A stretch of DNA of 10,045 bases from Deltaproteobacteria bacterium. GTDB taxonomy: Bacteria; UBA10199; DSSB01. The stretch's first letter is position 1. Each line of letters starts with the position of its first letter. Of this stretch, positions 1 to 7,668 are shown in pieces. The notes below the pieces were generated by a model. It searched no databases. It worked only from the letters and a program-made list of their open reading frames with translations, and was not told the DNA's origin. Both the position numbers and the translations under genes were made by a program. The stretch lies in the NCBI GenBank assembly GCA_021414045.1, contig JAIOPF010000059.1, forward strand, positions 1 to 10,045. Reading direction: 5' to 3'.

Positions 1-97
1 ATTGGCATCTTTTTCCCATATTCCCCGATAAATTCCTCGCCCCACAGGATCCTTCCTGGCGTCGTCGATTGGTTCAAGCCCCCTTTCCCGGGGATTT

Positions 98-2824
98 ATG
101 GAAAAAATTGGCGGCTTGCCCCCTCCATTACAGGAAACACGACAGCTACTCGGCTCCTTAGTGCCGTCCTTTTTTAGGGATGAACGGGGCGCCTTGGCCC
201 TGGAAAAAATTCCCGCGAAATCCTATTCCGAATTCCATGCTTGGCTGTCCCATCAGGCGGAAATGAATGATGGTAAGAGCTTTCGAGATCCCTACCGGGA
301 CCTGCTGGAAGACAGGGAATTCGCTCCCTTGCTGCGTGCCATTTATGAGGGAAATGCTTCCCCCAGCCTCACGAGCCTCGCGAATCAATTTGAAGACACC
401 TTCATTCGGATCGATCCCGACCGTTTCGTTTCCGAGCGTTTCTCCTCGCGCGAAGGGAGAAGCCGTCTTCGCCACCTTTTGTCCGGAAAGGGCGCCTCAA
501 ATCCCGGCATCGCCGCTGACCTGGCGAAATCCGTTGCCCGCGTCGCCGAACAGGAAAAGACCGCCAGCGAATTGGAAATCCATTGGGTGACGGGAAAGAT
601 CTCCCTTTGGAATTATTGGAACCTGGGATTGAGTCCGAAGGATATCGGTGACGCGGCCGACGGCGCCGTTGGTATCCTGAATTCCTCCGATTTTTTCTTC
701 GACCAGCAAGACCTGAGGGCGAATAAGGAAGGGCTTCAGTGGGAATTCGTCTCCTTATTGGAGGATCCACAAACCGGCCTCCCGGCCCTTTCGCCCGAAG
801 AATTCCAAAAATACCTGAGCTGTTCGTCGCAAAGGCCTTCCGCGATTCCTTCGAGCCGGCTCCAATCCTTAGCTTCCGAACTCATCGTAGTCCTAGCCAA
901 CAATCGATATTGGGACGGGGCCAAGGTTCCCGACCAAGCGGGCGCCATGCGAGTCCGGGCCTTGCGCGAGATCCGGGAGATTTTTCAACTTGCGGGCCAA
1001 GTGGACAGCCCGGAAACCCTTCAAGTCTTGAACGAAAGACTGAGAAACTATTTTCAGGGCAGCCTCGGCGAGGGTGATTTGGGAGATAAGATAAGGCACT
1101 TGGCCATCGGCCATGGCTGGGAGGAGTTATTTCAAGACCTTCCTGGAGAACAACGGAAGGCCTTTCAAGATTTTAAAAGACTTTCGGATTCCTATCATTT
1201 TTCGGCGGAAATGGGAGAAACGCTCCGTTTCGAATTTCCGCAAGGGCCTGCCGGGGAACTCGCGCAGGGACTGGATTCCGCCAAGCACCAGCTTTGGTAT
1301 CAATACAAGCAGCACAAGGCCTTGTCTCGAGGCCTTTCCCAAATCGCCAAGCACGGGGCGGACCAGGGAGATATCCAAGATATCGAACATGGGGCCCGCT
1401 TCTTCGATCATCTAATCGAGTCTTTGCACACGGGAGCCTTGACCCAAAAGAAGGCCGGGGACATTCAAGATTTCCTCTATGAGGCCTTCCGACCGGGAGG
1501 TGTTTTGTCCAAGGCCTACCAAGCCGCGGAAATGGATGGCGGGGAGCAGCTGCTCTCTCTGGTTCAAACCTGCCTCGAAATGGTCGCCATCGCGGCGGCG
1601 ACCGAGGGCTTGGGACTAAGCGGCGAATTGGCCGAAGTTGGGCAGGGTCTCAACAGGATTTCCCGCATGGAATCCTTCGCGCAGGGGGCTTGGGTCGGCT
1701 TTGGGCGTGGCGCAACGCTTAGCCTCTCGGAAAACGCCCTCGCGGTGGCCAGTGGAGAGGTTCGCCAAGGTCCTGAAACGCTTTCTAGCTGGGTTAAAGA
1801 TGCCGTGGCTACCGGAGGGGCCATGAGCTTGAGCAACGGAGTTCAAAGAACCTTCTTGCAGCAACCTCAAGTTCAACAAGGCCTGATGCAAAACCTGATC
1901 GCACGCTACTCGCGGGGCGTTTGGAAGGCCGCTAGACATTTTTCAGCGGATACCGCTCTGGAATTCACCGAGGAGGCATTGGATCAATACTCCCGACGGG
2001 TCTTGGACGGAAACACCCAGGCTTTGAGTCGGGCGGAATTGGAGGAAACTTTCGCCGTCACTTTAGCCGGTGGCGGACTTCAGCAGGGCGTGCAAGGCGG
2101 TTTGAACCATGGCTTCGCGTTTGATCCCATCTATCCGCCCATATTGAAAGCCGCGGGAGGACTATGCGTCTGGGCGCTCCCCGCAATTCAGAATGATGGA
2201 AATGGCGATTCGCTTGCCAGTCTATTCCTAGGCCTTGCCTCCGCGGGAATGATCGCCATGACAGGAGAAATGGGTCGAGGAGAAAAGGCCGGCGAAGACG
2301 AAATCGACGTTAGATTCCAAGCCTATTTAGCTCAGGATCCCAATTTAAGAGGAGAATTGGAAAGCGGTTCCCTCACCGAGACGCAGCTGAGGCCCTACTT
2401 GGAAAGGCATGCCGCCCTGCGCGGCCACTCCGCGGATATCGCCAAATTCGATTCCATCGCCATGCAGGGGCTAACCGAGGGGCTCAAGGCCTTTCGTTCG
2501 CTTCCGTGGACGCCGGAGATGAAAGTCCAGGCCCTCGCCATCCTGCTCGAAGCTTGGGCCAAGGACCGGAAGGAAGCCCCGGACTATTTCGAAAAAATTT
2601 ATGGAGTGTTTGTCGAATGTCAACTTCGCTTGGGCGATTTAAATTGGGACGAGACCAGAAAATATGAATTTCTTCGCCACATCGCCGCCCATGGAGATTC
2701 CAACCTCGTCTATACTTTTGAAATCATCGCGAATGTACTCCAAAGGAATTCCCAGGATTGGACCACCGAAGGGATGGCTTCGATCTTCCCTGGGGAATCA
2801 AGAGGGGATGGAATACCTTTTTGA
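98..2824 (+). CDS. Giant helical protein of unknown function, N-terminal 908-residue piece (frameshifted)
   Basis: I do not recognise this family. ATG98 is the first usual start after the in-frame TAA at 29-31; GGGGA just upstream sits closer than a normal ribosome site, so the start is only fairly sure. There is no signal peptide. Residues 1-670 look mostly helical and charged, with Ala/Gly-rich hydrophobic stretches near 488-510 and 525-580. Residues about 680-725 are strongly hydrophobic and probably membrane-inserted. From residue 675 on, the sequence is the first copy of a module repeated at 3258-4555. The reading frame becomes unreliable after residue 899: dropping one G from the GGGG run at 2792-2795 continues IFPGNQEGMEYLFERII in the next frame instead of stopping at 2822-2824. 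Read through both indels, the gene spans 98-4798 and encodes about 1566 residues. Alternatives are a real pseudogene or sequencing errors. Confidence 0.7.
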   Translation: MEKIGGLPPPLQETRQLLGSLVPSFFRDERGALALEKIPAKSYSEFHAWLSHQAEMNDGKSFRDPYRDLLEDREFAPLLRAIYEGNASPSLTSLANQFEDTFIRIDPDRFVSERFSSREGRSRLRHLLSGKGASNPGIAADLAKSVARVAEQEKTASELEIHWVTGKISLWNYWNLGLSPKDIGDAADGAVGILNSSDFFFDQQDLRANKEGLQWEFVSLLEDPQTGLPALSPEEFQKYLSCSSQRPSAIPSSRLQSLASELIVVLANNRYWDGAKVPDQAGAMRVRALREIREIFQLAGQVDSPETLQVLNERLRNYFQGSLGEGDLGDKIRHLAIGHGWEELFQDLPGEQRKAFQDFKRLSDSYHFSAEMGETLRFEFPQGPAGELAQGLDSAKHQLWYQYKQHKALSRGLSQIAKHGADQGDIQDIEHGARFFDHLIESLHTGALTQKKAGDIQDFLYEAFRPGGVLSKAYQAAEMDGGEQLLSLVQTCLEMVAIAAATEGLGLSGELAEVGQGLNRISRMESFAQGAWVGFGRGATLSLSENALAVASGEVRQGPETLSSWVKDAVATGGAMSLSNGVQRTFLQQPQVQQGLMQNLIARYSRGVWKAARHFSADTALEFTEEALDQYSRRVLDGNTQALSRAELEETFAVTLAGGGLQQGVQGGLNHGFAFDPIYPPILKAAGGLCVWALPAIQNDGNGDSLASLFLGLASAGMIAMTGEMGRGEKAGEDEIDVRFQAYLAQDPNLRGELESGSLTETQLRPYLERHAALRGHSADIAKFDSIAMQGLTEGLKAFRSLPWTPEMKVQALAILLEAWAKDRKEAPDYFEKIYGVFVECQLRLGDLNWDETRKYEFLRHIAAHGDSNLVYTFEIIANVLQRNSQDWTTEGMASIFPGESRGDGIPF

Positions 2825-3257
2825 GCGAATCATCCCTATGCTCACCCAATTTGGGACTTCCCTGAGACAGAGTTTTGTTCTCGATGGTATCGCGTCCTAT
2901 TTGTCCACCATGGAGGGGAAATCCTTGGAGACATTCGCCTCTCACTTAATCTTTTTGCGGGAATTGATTCAAAAGGGCCCTAACCATTATTGGCTCATCC
3001 GAGAATTGTCGAAATCGAGGGAAGAGGGATTCTTGCCCGACGACACCGTCGGGCTTTTTGCCGCGAAGCGGGAGATCGAAAGCTACCTAGCGGCCAATGG
3101 CGGCTTTTCTCACGAGGCCTTCCAAAAATATCACATCACGCGAAGCCTGGAAGGCGACCGGCATTTTTTCCTCATTCAGGACAAGGAAACCCAAGACTCC
3201 GAGGACCCGATCGAAGTGAAGGTGGAGGCGCCGTTTATCGAGGACCCCGGTTATTTT
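2120..3257 (+). repeat. Module copy 1 of a tandem protein duplication
   Basis: This copy begins near FDPIYPP with a hydrophobic segment, then helical sequence, and ends at APFIEDPGYF. Landmarks shared with copy 2, in the same order, are AFRSLPW (2489) against AFSRIPW (3602), LNWDETRKYEFL against FGWSEARKFQFL, YHITRS against YDITRS, and the APFI(E/Q)DP(G/A)YF end. Similarity is at protein level only, with no long identical DNA, so the duplication is old. The last third of this copy lies in the shifted frame. Confidence 0.75.
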
Positions 3258-3266
3258 CTCCTGTAG
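2796..3266 (+). pseudogene. Middle piece of the giant protein, in the +1-shifted frame
   Basis: This open stretch lies in a different frame from the pieces on both sides. It reads NQEGMEYLFERIIPML onward and ends at TAG 3264-3266. It is real coding sequence because its last part matches the end of the downstream copy: YHITRSLEGDRHFF (from 3129) against YDITRSEEGGKHYF (from 4427), and APFIEDPGYF (3228-3257) against APFIQDPAYF (4526-4555). The same DNA in the neighbouring frame (an open frame from ATG 2990) is Arg/Gly/Pro-rich shadow with no such match. An ATG at 2808 exists, but no separate start is needed if the piece belongs to the giant gene. Adding one T to the TTTT run at 3254-3257 gives GYFSPVAAV and joins it to the next piece. 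The alternative is that TAG is a natural stop and the second copy is a separate gene. Confidence 0.65.
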
Positions 3267-4798
3267 CGGCGGTGGGTGCTTGGGCCGCACAAGAGGTTTC
3301 TTCGGGATGGGCATGGGGAATAGGCCTATTGGGAGCGTTCGCCGCGGGTATCACGGGAATCATCCGAGTCCACCGCCGCGATGCCTCCAAGTTGTGGCGC
3401 GAGCTGGACGACGCCACGAGGGGACGATTTGAGATGGCCGTCGAGCAAAATAATGAAATACTCCTGAAACTGGTCAACTCGGGCTTATCTCAAGTCCACC
3501 TGCTCGAGTATTTCAAGCGGCATGCGGAGGTGCTTCCCAAAATCAAGGCTTGGCAAATGCAAACCTTGGCCGCCTTTTCCCATCTCGACAGGGCTTTCGA
3601 GGCATTCTCGCGGATTCCGTGGAACTCTCACTGGAAGTTCACTTTATTGATCGCCTCGCTGGACGCCTACGTCGATGGCGCACAAGAAAATCTCGGCCAT
3701 TTTCAGGAACTATATCCGAATTTTTTGACTTGTTACCGATCCTTGGGAAAGTTTGGTTGGAGTGAAGCGCGTAAATTCCAATTTCTCCTCCACAGCCTTC
3801 GGGTCTCCGAGGAGTTCGCCGCGTCGGCCTACGAAAAGATTTCCGATTTTATTGAAGAAAAAATTCCCGTTTGGGGGGCGGCGGAAACCGCTCGTTTCGT
3901 CGAAAGGATAGGCAAAGGGACGGTCAGGCATTACGTGAATTTCGATGCCCTGCTCGGCCTCATGAAGTATTGGCGGGACTTGGGAATTTCCGAAATGGAA
4001 CAAAGGGAGATCGTCTATCGAGTTCTAGAAAAAACCGGGGAAACCATCGAGCCCGCTCTCTCGGTATTGGAGTTTCAATCCGAAAGGCTGACTCCCGAAA
4101 CGTTTTCCTTGGTGCTGCGAATTTTGCTGGCAAGGGGAGAGTCCGAGGAATTCTATAATAACCTTCATGAATATTTGGAAACCCTTGAGGGGCTCCCCGT
4201 CGAATACACCCGGGCTCACCTCAATTTTATTGCGGACCTCGCGGAAAACTTCCCTTTGGGCGCGGCGATGGGAGACTTGGCGCGAGCGAGGAAATTACAC
4301 CATCCACCGAACGCGTGGTTGCAGACCGTCCTCCCCGACCTTCCTGATGAATTAGCCTTGGTGAGAGGGGAAGTCTTACGTTTTTTCGAGACGACGGGCA
4401 CCTTCGCTCTTGAGGCTTTCTTGCAATACGACATTACCCGCAGCGAGGAGGGCGGTAAGCACTATTTTCGGATCACCCGCAAGGATGGATCTAGCGCATC
4501 GGATCCCGAAGAAATTAAAGTATTGGCTCCCTTCATCCAAGATCCCGCGTATTTTAAGTTGATCTTGAAACATCTCGATTTGGCCAATAGCGGACGGCTT
4601 AAAAGGCGTTCTCAAAGCCAGGGCCATTTTTATCCCTTGGATCCCATCGATTTGTTGGTTCTTGAGAATCTAGGCGACCTTACGCTGCTCAAGCTGGCTG
4701 TGCTCCTATTCCATTATCACCAAGCCCAAGACCCTCAATGGAACGGCTTGGATCCGAGGGCATGGGTGGAAGAACAAGAAAGAATGCCTCCGAGGTAA
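3257..4798 (+). CDS. Giant protein, C-terminal piece containing the second module copy
   Basis: This frame is open from far upstream, but only the part from about 3257 looks like protein. It begins with a hydrophobic Ala/Gly/Trp-rich segment (about 3257-3365, probable membrane helix or pair), followed by a basic RVHRRD turn and a long helical region. It closes with the ITRS / APFIQDPAYF end motif and a roughly 80-residue tail rich in Leu. If it were a separate gene, the first candidate start is GTG 3272, which has no visible ribosome site. Similarity to the first copy appears to begin before the junction (DPxYxP at both places), which favours one continuous gene. The function is unknown. The stop is TAA at 4796-4798, about 150 bases before the acyl-CoA ligase. 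Confidence 0.7.
   Translation, partial: SPVAAVGAWAAQEVSSGWAWGIGLLGAFAAGITGIIRVHRRDASKLWRELDDATRGRFEMAVEQNNEILLKLVNSGLSQVHLLEYFKRHAEVLPKIKAWQMQTLAAFSHLDRAFEAFSRIPWNSHWKFTLLIASLDAYVDGAQENLGHFQELYPNFLTCYRSLGKFGWSEARKFQFLLHSLRVSEEFAASAYEKISDFIEEKIPVWGAAETARFVERIGKGTVRHYVNFDALLGLMKYWRDLGISEMEQREIVYRVLEKTGETIEPALSVLEFQSERLTPETFSLVLRILLARGESEEFYNNLHEYLETLEGLPVEYTRAHLNFIADLAENFPLGAAMGDLARARKLHHPPNAWLQTVLPDLPDELALVRGEVLRFFETTGTFALEAFLQYDITRSEEGGKHYFRITRKDGSSASDPEEIKVLAPFIQDPAYFKLILKHLDLANSGRLKRRSQSQGHFYPLDPIDLLVLENLGDLTLLKLAVLLFHYHQAQDPQWNGLDPRAWVEEQERMPPR
3258..4555 (+). repeat. Module copy 2 of the tandem protein duplication
   Basis: This second copy has the same order as the first: hydrophobic entry segment, helical body with the IPW and SEARKFQFL landmarks, then the YDITRSEEGGKHYF and APFIQDPAYF end. 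It is longer than copy 1 by roughly 60 residues, in the middle of the helical body between the ARKFQFL landmark and the ITRS motif. The alignment was made by eye; the ends are approximate. Confidence 0.7.
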
Positions 4799-4906
4799 AT
4801 CGAGAGGGCCTATTTGGAAACAGGGAGGCGGGCGCCGAATCTCGGGAAGAGGGGAGCCTTGCTTTGAAAGCGGGGTTTCTCTGCCCCAGTCATCCCGACA
4901 AAACCC

Positions 4907-4935
4907 TAGACAACTCGGGGGCTTGTCTTTATAAA
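4907..4935 (+). promoter_or_regulatory. Candidate sigma-70-type promoter before the acyl-CoA ligase
   Basis: TAGACA (4907-4912) and TATAAA (4930-4935) are 17 bases apart, close to the consensus hexamers and spacing. Transcription would start near 4942, only about five bases before ATG 4947, so the message would be almost leaderless and the GAGG at 4940-4943 could hardly act as a ribosome site. A chance match is possible. The rest of the 4799-4946 gap holds nothing else convincing. Confidence 0.35.
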
Positions 4936-4946
4936 CCCTGAGGAAT

Positions 4947-5573
4947 ATGAAACCCGAAAATATCTTGCGAATGTTTCAAGACACGGCCGAGCGTCGTGGC
5001 GAGGAGGCCTGTCTCCGTTATAAACAGGGCGGAATTTGGCGGGCTCTCAGCTGGACGGAGTGCCTCGCCCAAATCAAGCATCTCGCTGAATCCCTGAAGA
5101 AATTGGGAGTCAAAAGCGGCGATCGCGTCGCTATCCTTTCCAATACCCGTTACGAATGGACCCTGTTGGACATAGCGATTTTGTCCCTGGGGGCGGTGAC
5201 GGTTCCCATTTATCACAGTTCGATGTCGGACGAGATCCAGCATATCCTCAACGACAGCGGCGCCAAGGTCATCTTCGCCGAAAATTCGACTCAGCTCGAA
5301 AAAGTGCTCAAAGCGCGCGGCTCCTTAAGTGCCCTAGAAAGGATAGTCCTCCTCGACGGCAGGGTCTTGGGCGATGGGATCCTGAACTTTGAAGAGTTCA
5401 AGGCCTTGGGGCAGGGGCTTGAGAGTGATTTTGGGGTGCGCGTCCGCCAGATCGGCTTAGAAGATCTGGCCACGCTGGTTTACACCTCGGGGACGACGGG
5501 GCCGCCCAAAGGCGTCATCAACTCAAGGTGGGTTTTACCCACGCCTACGCGGAGAGCATCGATAAGCTCCTGA
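4947..5573 (+). pseudogene. Long-chain acyl-CoA ligase (FadD15/FAA-type), N-terminal fragment
   Basis: AMP-forming ligases of this family activate fatty acids with ATP and CoA. Residues 1-190 match the family: an N-terminal LRYKQGGIWRALSW region, GDRVAILSNTRYEW, GAVTVPIYHSS, and the phosphate-binding loop YTSGTTGPPKG starting at residue 179 (5481). ATG 4947 follows an in-frame TAA at 4932-4934; GAGG at 4940-4943 is close to it. Family-like sequence stops at GVINS (about 5525) and the frame then runs 16 junk codons to a stop. In the family about 50 residues should follow (the LTHxN and FLPLxH region) before the KVGFT segment; here that stretch is missing and the next homologous codons, from 5522, are in another frame. 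The open frame is therefore a fragment of a broken gene spanning 4947-6465. Confidence 0.85.
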
Positions 5574-6465
5574 TGGATTTGGCTGAGATCAAGCCTCATT
5601 TCATGATCAGCGTGCCCCGTATTTTCGAGAAAATCTATACCAAGATCATGAACGACGTCGAAAACGGGTCTTCCTTCAAGCGCAATATTTTCGCCTGGGC
5701 CTTAGAAGTCGGCAAAGAGCGCTCTGACTACATTCTGAAAGAAAAGCCCATCCCCATGGGCTTAAAGATGCGCTATTCAGTGGCGACCCAAATGGTTTTT
5801 TCCAAGCTGCAGAAGAAGCTGGGCGGACGGATTCGCTTTTTCGTTTCCGGCGGCGCGCCCCTTTCGAAAGAGATCGCCGAATTTTTCCACGCCTCCGGTA
5901 TCCTGATTCTCGAGGGCTACGGCCTCACCGAAACCACCGCCGCGATCAACCTCAATTTGCCGCATTTGATGAAATTTGGCAGCGTCGGCAAACCGCTTCC
6001 GCTCATTGAGGAAAAAATCGCCGCCGACGGAGAGATCCTCGCGCGAGGGCCGATGATCACCAAGGGCTACTGGAATAACCCCAAGGCCACCGCCGATGCC
6101 ATCGACGCCGAAGGCTGGTTCCATACAGGCGACATCGGCGAATTCGACGAGCAGGGCATGCTCCGGATCACCGACCGCAAGAAAGATATTATCGTAACGG
6201 CCGGCGGCAAGAACGTCGCACCGCAAAACATCGAAAATCTCATGAAGGGCCGGCCCATTTTCAGTCAGGTCGTGGTTCATGGGGACCGTCGCAAATACCT
6301 TACGGCCCTCGTCACCCTGAACGCCGACGAGATCAAGATCAAAGCCACCGAGTGGGGAATTACATTTGAAAGCTACTCCCAACTCGTTCAAGATCCCAAA
6401 GTCTACGATTGGGTGAAGCGGGTGGACGTTATAAAGATTTATTCGACAGTCTCTATAGTGAGTGA
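5522..6465 (+). pseudogene. Long-chain acyl-CoA ligase, C-terminal fragment with a second internal deletion
   Basis: From 5522 the sequence reads LKVGFTHAYAES and continues as the same ligase: SVPRIFEKIY, VSGGAPLS, the adenine-binding GYGLTETT (from 5915), GWFHTGDIG, and the hinge region RKKDIIVTAGGKNVAP. Homology in this frame ends at VYDWVKR (6401-6421). The open frame then runs on to 6871 over the next gene, but that extension is spurious. The genuine end, RYKDLFDSLYSE plus TGA, lies in a third frame at 6427-6465. Between these points about 40-50 residues are absent, including the ELTPTxKVKR motif that carries the catalytic lysine of the family. Even with frames repaired, the enzyme would lack both missing stretches, so the gene as written should be inactive. 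ATG 5528 is an internal methionine position, not a likely start. Confidence 0.85.
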
Positions 6466-6497
6466 CGGGAACCTTTATCCAAACATAGGAGGATACA

Positions 6498-6875
6498 GTG
6501 GAACAACAAGGACAACCTCAAAATACGGGCGGGAGCGGTGGTACCGGATTAGCTCCCAATGTGGCTTCGCTTCTTTGCTACCTCTGCACCTGGGTGACCG
6601 GCCTCATCTTCATCCTGATCGAGAAGGACAACAAAGACGTGAAGTTTCACGCCTGGCAGGCCCTTTTCCTCGGTATCGCGGTCTTCGCCGCCTATATCGT
6701 CATCATGGTCATCGGGTTCATCCCCTATGTCGGCATGATCGCGATTGTCCTGAATCTCGTAGTTTGGGTTGGATTCCTCGTGGTTTGGATCATGGCGATG
6801 GTCAAGGCCTATCAAGGTCAAAGATGGGTTATTCCCGTCATTGGTCCCATGGCCGAACAGCAAGCCAATAAGTAA
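6498..6875 (+). CDS. DUF4870 (Tic20-like) small membrane protein
   Basis: This 125-residue protein starts at GTG 6498, chosen because AGGAGG lies at 6487-6492, five bases upstream, and the Gln/Gly-rich leader is typical of the family. Three membrane helices are visible at about residues 22-42, 54-76 and 78-104. The family signature runs through NVASLLCYLCTWVTGLIF, then EKDNKDVKFHAWQALFL before the second helix. The biochemical role of DUF4870 proteins is not established. The gene begins 32 bases after the true stop of the ligase and ends 20 bases before the next gene, so one transcript is likely. A spurious extension of the ligase C-terminal open frame overlaps it in another frame; the strong ribosome site and family match show this is the real gene. 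Confidence 0.88.
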   Translation: MEQQGQPQNTGGSGGTGLAPNVASLLCYLCTWVTGLIFILIEKDNKDVKFHAWQALFLGIAVFAAYIVIMVIGFIPYVGMIAIVLNLVVWVGFLVVWIMAMVKAYQGQRWVIPVIGPMAEQQANK

Positions 6876-6895
6876 TCCCTGAAAAGGCGGCTCGG

Positions 6896-7285
6896 ATGCT
6901 TCGAAATCGTTGGATTTTGGGGGTCGGGGTTCCGTTCGCCTTCGTGGCGGTGATTCCTTTCGCTTGGATAGAAAAATTGCCACTTTGCATGTTTCACCAG
7001 CTGACCGGCTGGGATTGTCCGGGTTGCGGTTTAACCCGGGCGATGGTGGCGATGTTCCATGGCCAATGGCTTAGGGCGCTAGAATTCAACGCCTTGGCCC
7101 CCGTCGTCGCCTTGTATTTGGTGATTTATGCCGGCGATGGGATTTATACGCAGTGGAGGGGGAGCCGGCCAAATTGGGCCACTCCTCAAGGTTCCAAAAT
7201 CATTACCTGGCTATTTGGAGTCCTAGCCTTCGGCCAGTGGGGCTATAAATCCGGGCTTCATTTCATCAATCTGTACTTTAATTGA
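6896..7285 (+). CDS. DUF2752 membrane protein
   Basis: This 129-residue protein carries the DUF2752 hallmark at residues 31-49: C-x-F-x-x-LTG-x-x-CPGCGLTR, with Cys31, Cys41 and Cys44, followed by the conserved Asn65 in EFNAL. Hydrophobic segments lie at about 7-24, 66-80 and 103-117. The CPGCG motif looks like a metal or redox site, but its function in the family is unknown. The start ATG 6896 has an AAAGGCGG ribosome-site match ending at 6890. The stop TGA at 7283-7285 leaves ten bases before the SCP2 start, so the two are probably translated from one message. Confidence 0.88.
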   Translation: MLRNRWILGVGVPFAFVAVIPFAWIEKLPLCMFHQLTGWDCPGCGLTRAMVAMFHGQWLRALEFNALAPVVALYLVIYAGDGIYTQWRGSRPNWATPQGSKIITWLFGVLAFGQWGYKSGLHFINLYFN

Positions 7286-7295
7286 AGGAGAGGAC

Positions 7296-7622
7296 ATGTC
7301 GACCCCTAAAGAAATCTTTGAAGAGAAAATCCCCGCGAAGCTGAAAGCCAACGAGGCCAAAATCGCGGGCAACACCGCTGTTTATGAATTCAACCTGACG
7401 GGCGACGGCGGCGGAGTCTGGACCATCGATCTTTCCGGAGCCGACAAGAAGGTCGTTGCTGGTTCCACCGGAAACGCCAAGTGCACAGTGACTGTCGCGG
7501 CTACCGATTTTTCGGATATCATCGACGGCAAGCTCAACCCCCAGATGGCCTTCATGACCGGCAAACTCAAAGTCGCCGGCGACATGGGATTGGCCCTGAA
7601 ATTGGGAAGTATCCTGGGATAA
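7296..7622 (+). CDS. SCP2 sterol-binding domain protein (standalone)
   Basis: This 108-residue protein is essentially a single SCP2 domain, a small soluble fold with a hydrophobic tunnel that binds lipids or acyl-CoA. Visible features are GVWTIDLSG near residues 40-48, AKCTVTVAATDFSDII, and the strongly typical C-terminal stretch GKLNPQMAFMTGKLKVAGD. Its length matches bacterial single-domain members. The start ATG 7296 has AAGGAG at 7285-7290 with five-base spacing; the ribosome site begins at the last base of the preceding stop codon. Position behind an acyl-CoA ligase suggests acyl-lipid carriage, but the ligand cannot be read from sequence. It closes the plus-strand cluster and is followed at once by a hairpin. 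Confidence 0.92.
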   Translation: MSTPKEIFEEKIPAKLKANEAKIAGNTAVYEFNLTGDGGGVWTIDLSGADKKVVAGSTGNAKCTVTVAATDFSDIIDGKLNPQMAFMTGKLKVAGDMGLALKLGSILG

Positions 7623-7633
7623 CCATTTTTGCA

Positions 7634-7668
7634 CCCCGGCTTGACAAGTCCACCTTGCCGAGCCGGGG
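7634..7668. terminator. Hairpin between convergent genes, probable bidirectional terminator
   Basis: CCCCGGCTTG (7634-7643) pairs with CGAGCCGGGG (7659-7668), ten pairs with one G-U. An inner CAAG/CTTG stem (7645-7648 with 7654-7657) extends it after a 1x1 mismatch. On the plus strand it is followed by TTATAAATTTTC, only weakly U-rich; on the minus strand the tail has no U run. It lies 11 bases after the SCP2 stop and directly abuts the reconstructed stop of the minus-strand gene (7669-7671). Confidence 0.7.

Noticed and set aside
2-32. TTGGCA and GATAAA as promoter of the giant gene
   Set aside because: Spacer of 19 bases and a poor -10 match; not better than chance.
2990-3256. N-terminal part of the open frame starting at ATG 2990
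   Set aside because: It is Arg/Gly/Pro-rich with no similarity to anything in the window, while the other frame over the same bases matches the second module copy.
4909-4926. GACAA/TTGTC hairpin as terminator of the giant gene
   Set aside because: Only five pairs with a nine-base loop and a short T run, and it overlaps the candidate promoter; too weak to call.
5777-6391. Long minus-strand open frame opposite the ligase
   Set aside because: Shadow of strongly conserved ligase sequence on the plus strand; no ribosome site seen and no protein-like motifs.
5505-6465. Ribosomal bypassing or programmed frameshifting in the ligase
   Set aside because: Recoding could skip extra bases, but here conserved residues are absent from the DNA, so no recoding could restore the enzyme.
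5528-6871. Continuous 447-codon open frame as one protein
   Set aside because: Only the part up to about 6426 is ligase. The rest is Arg/His/Gly-rich shadow of the DUF4870 gene, which has its own strong ribosome site and family match.
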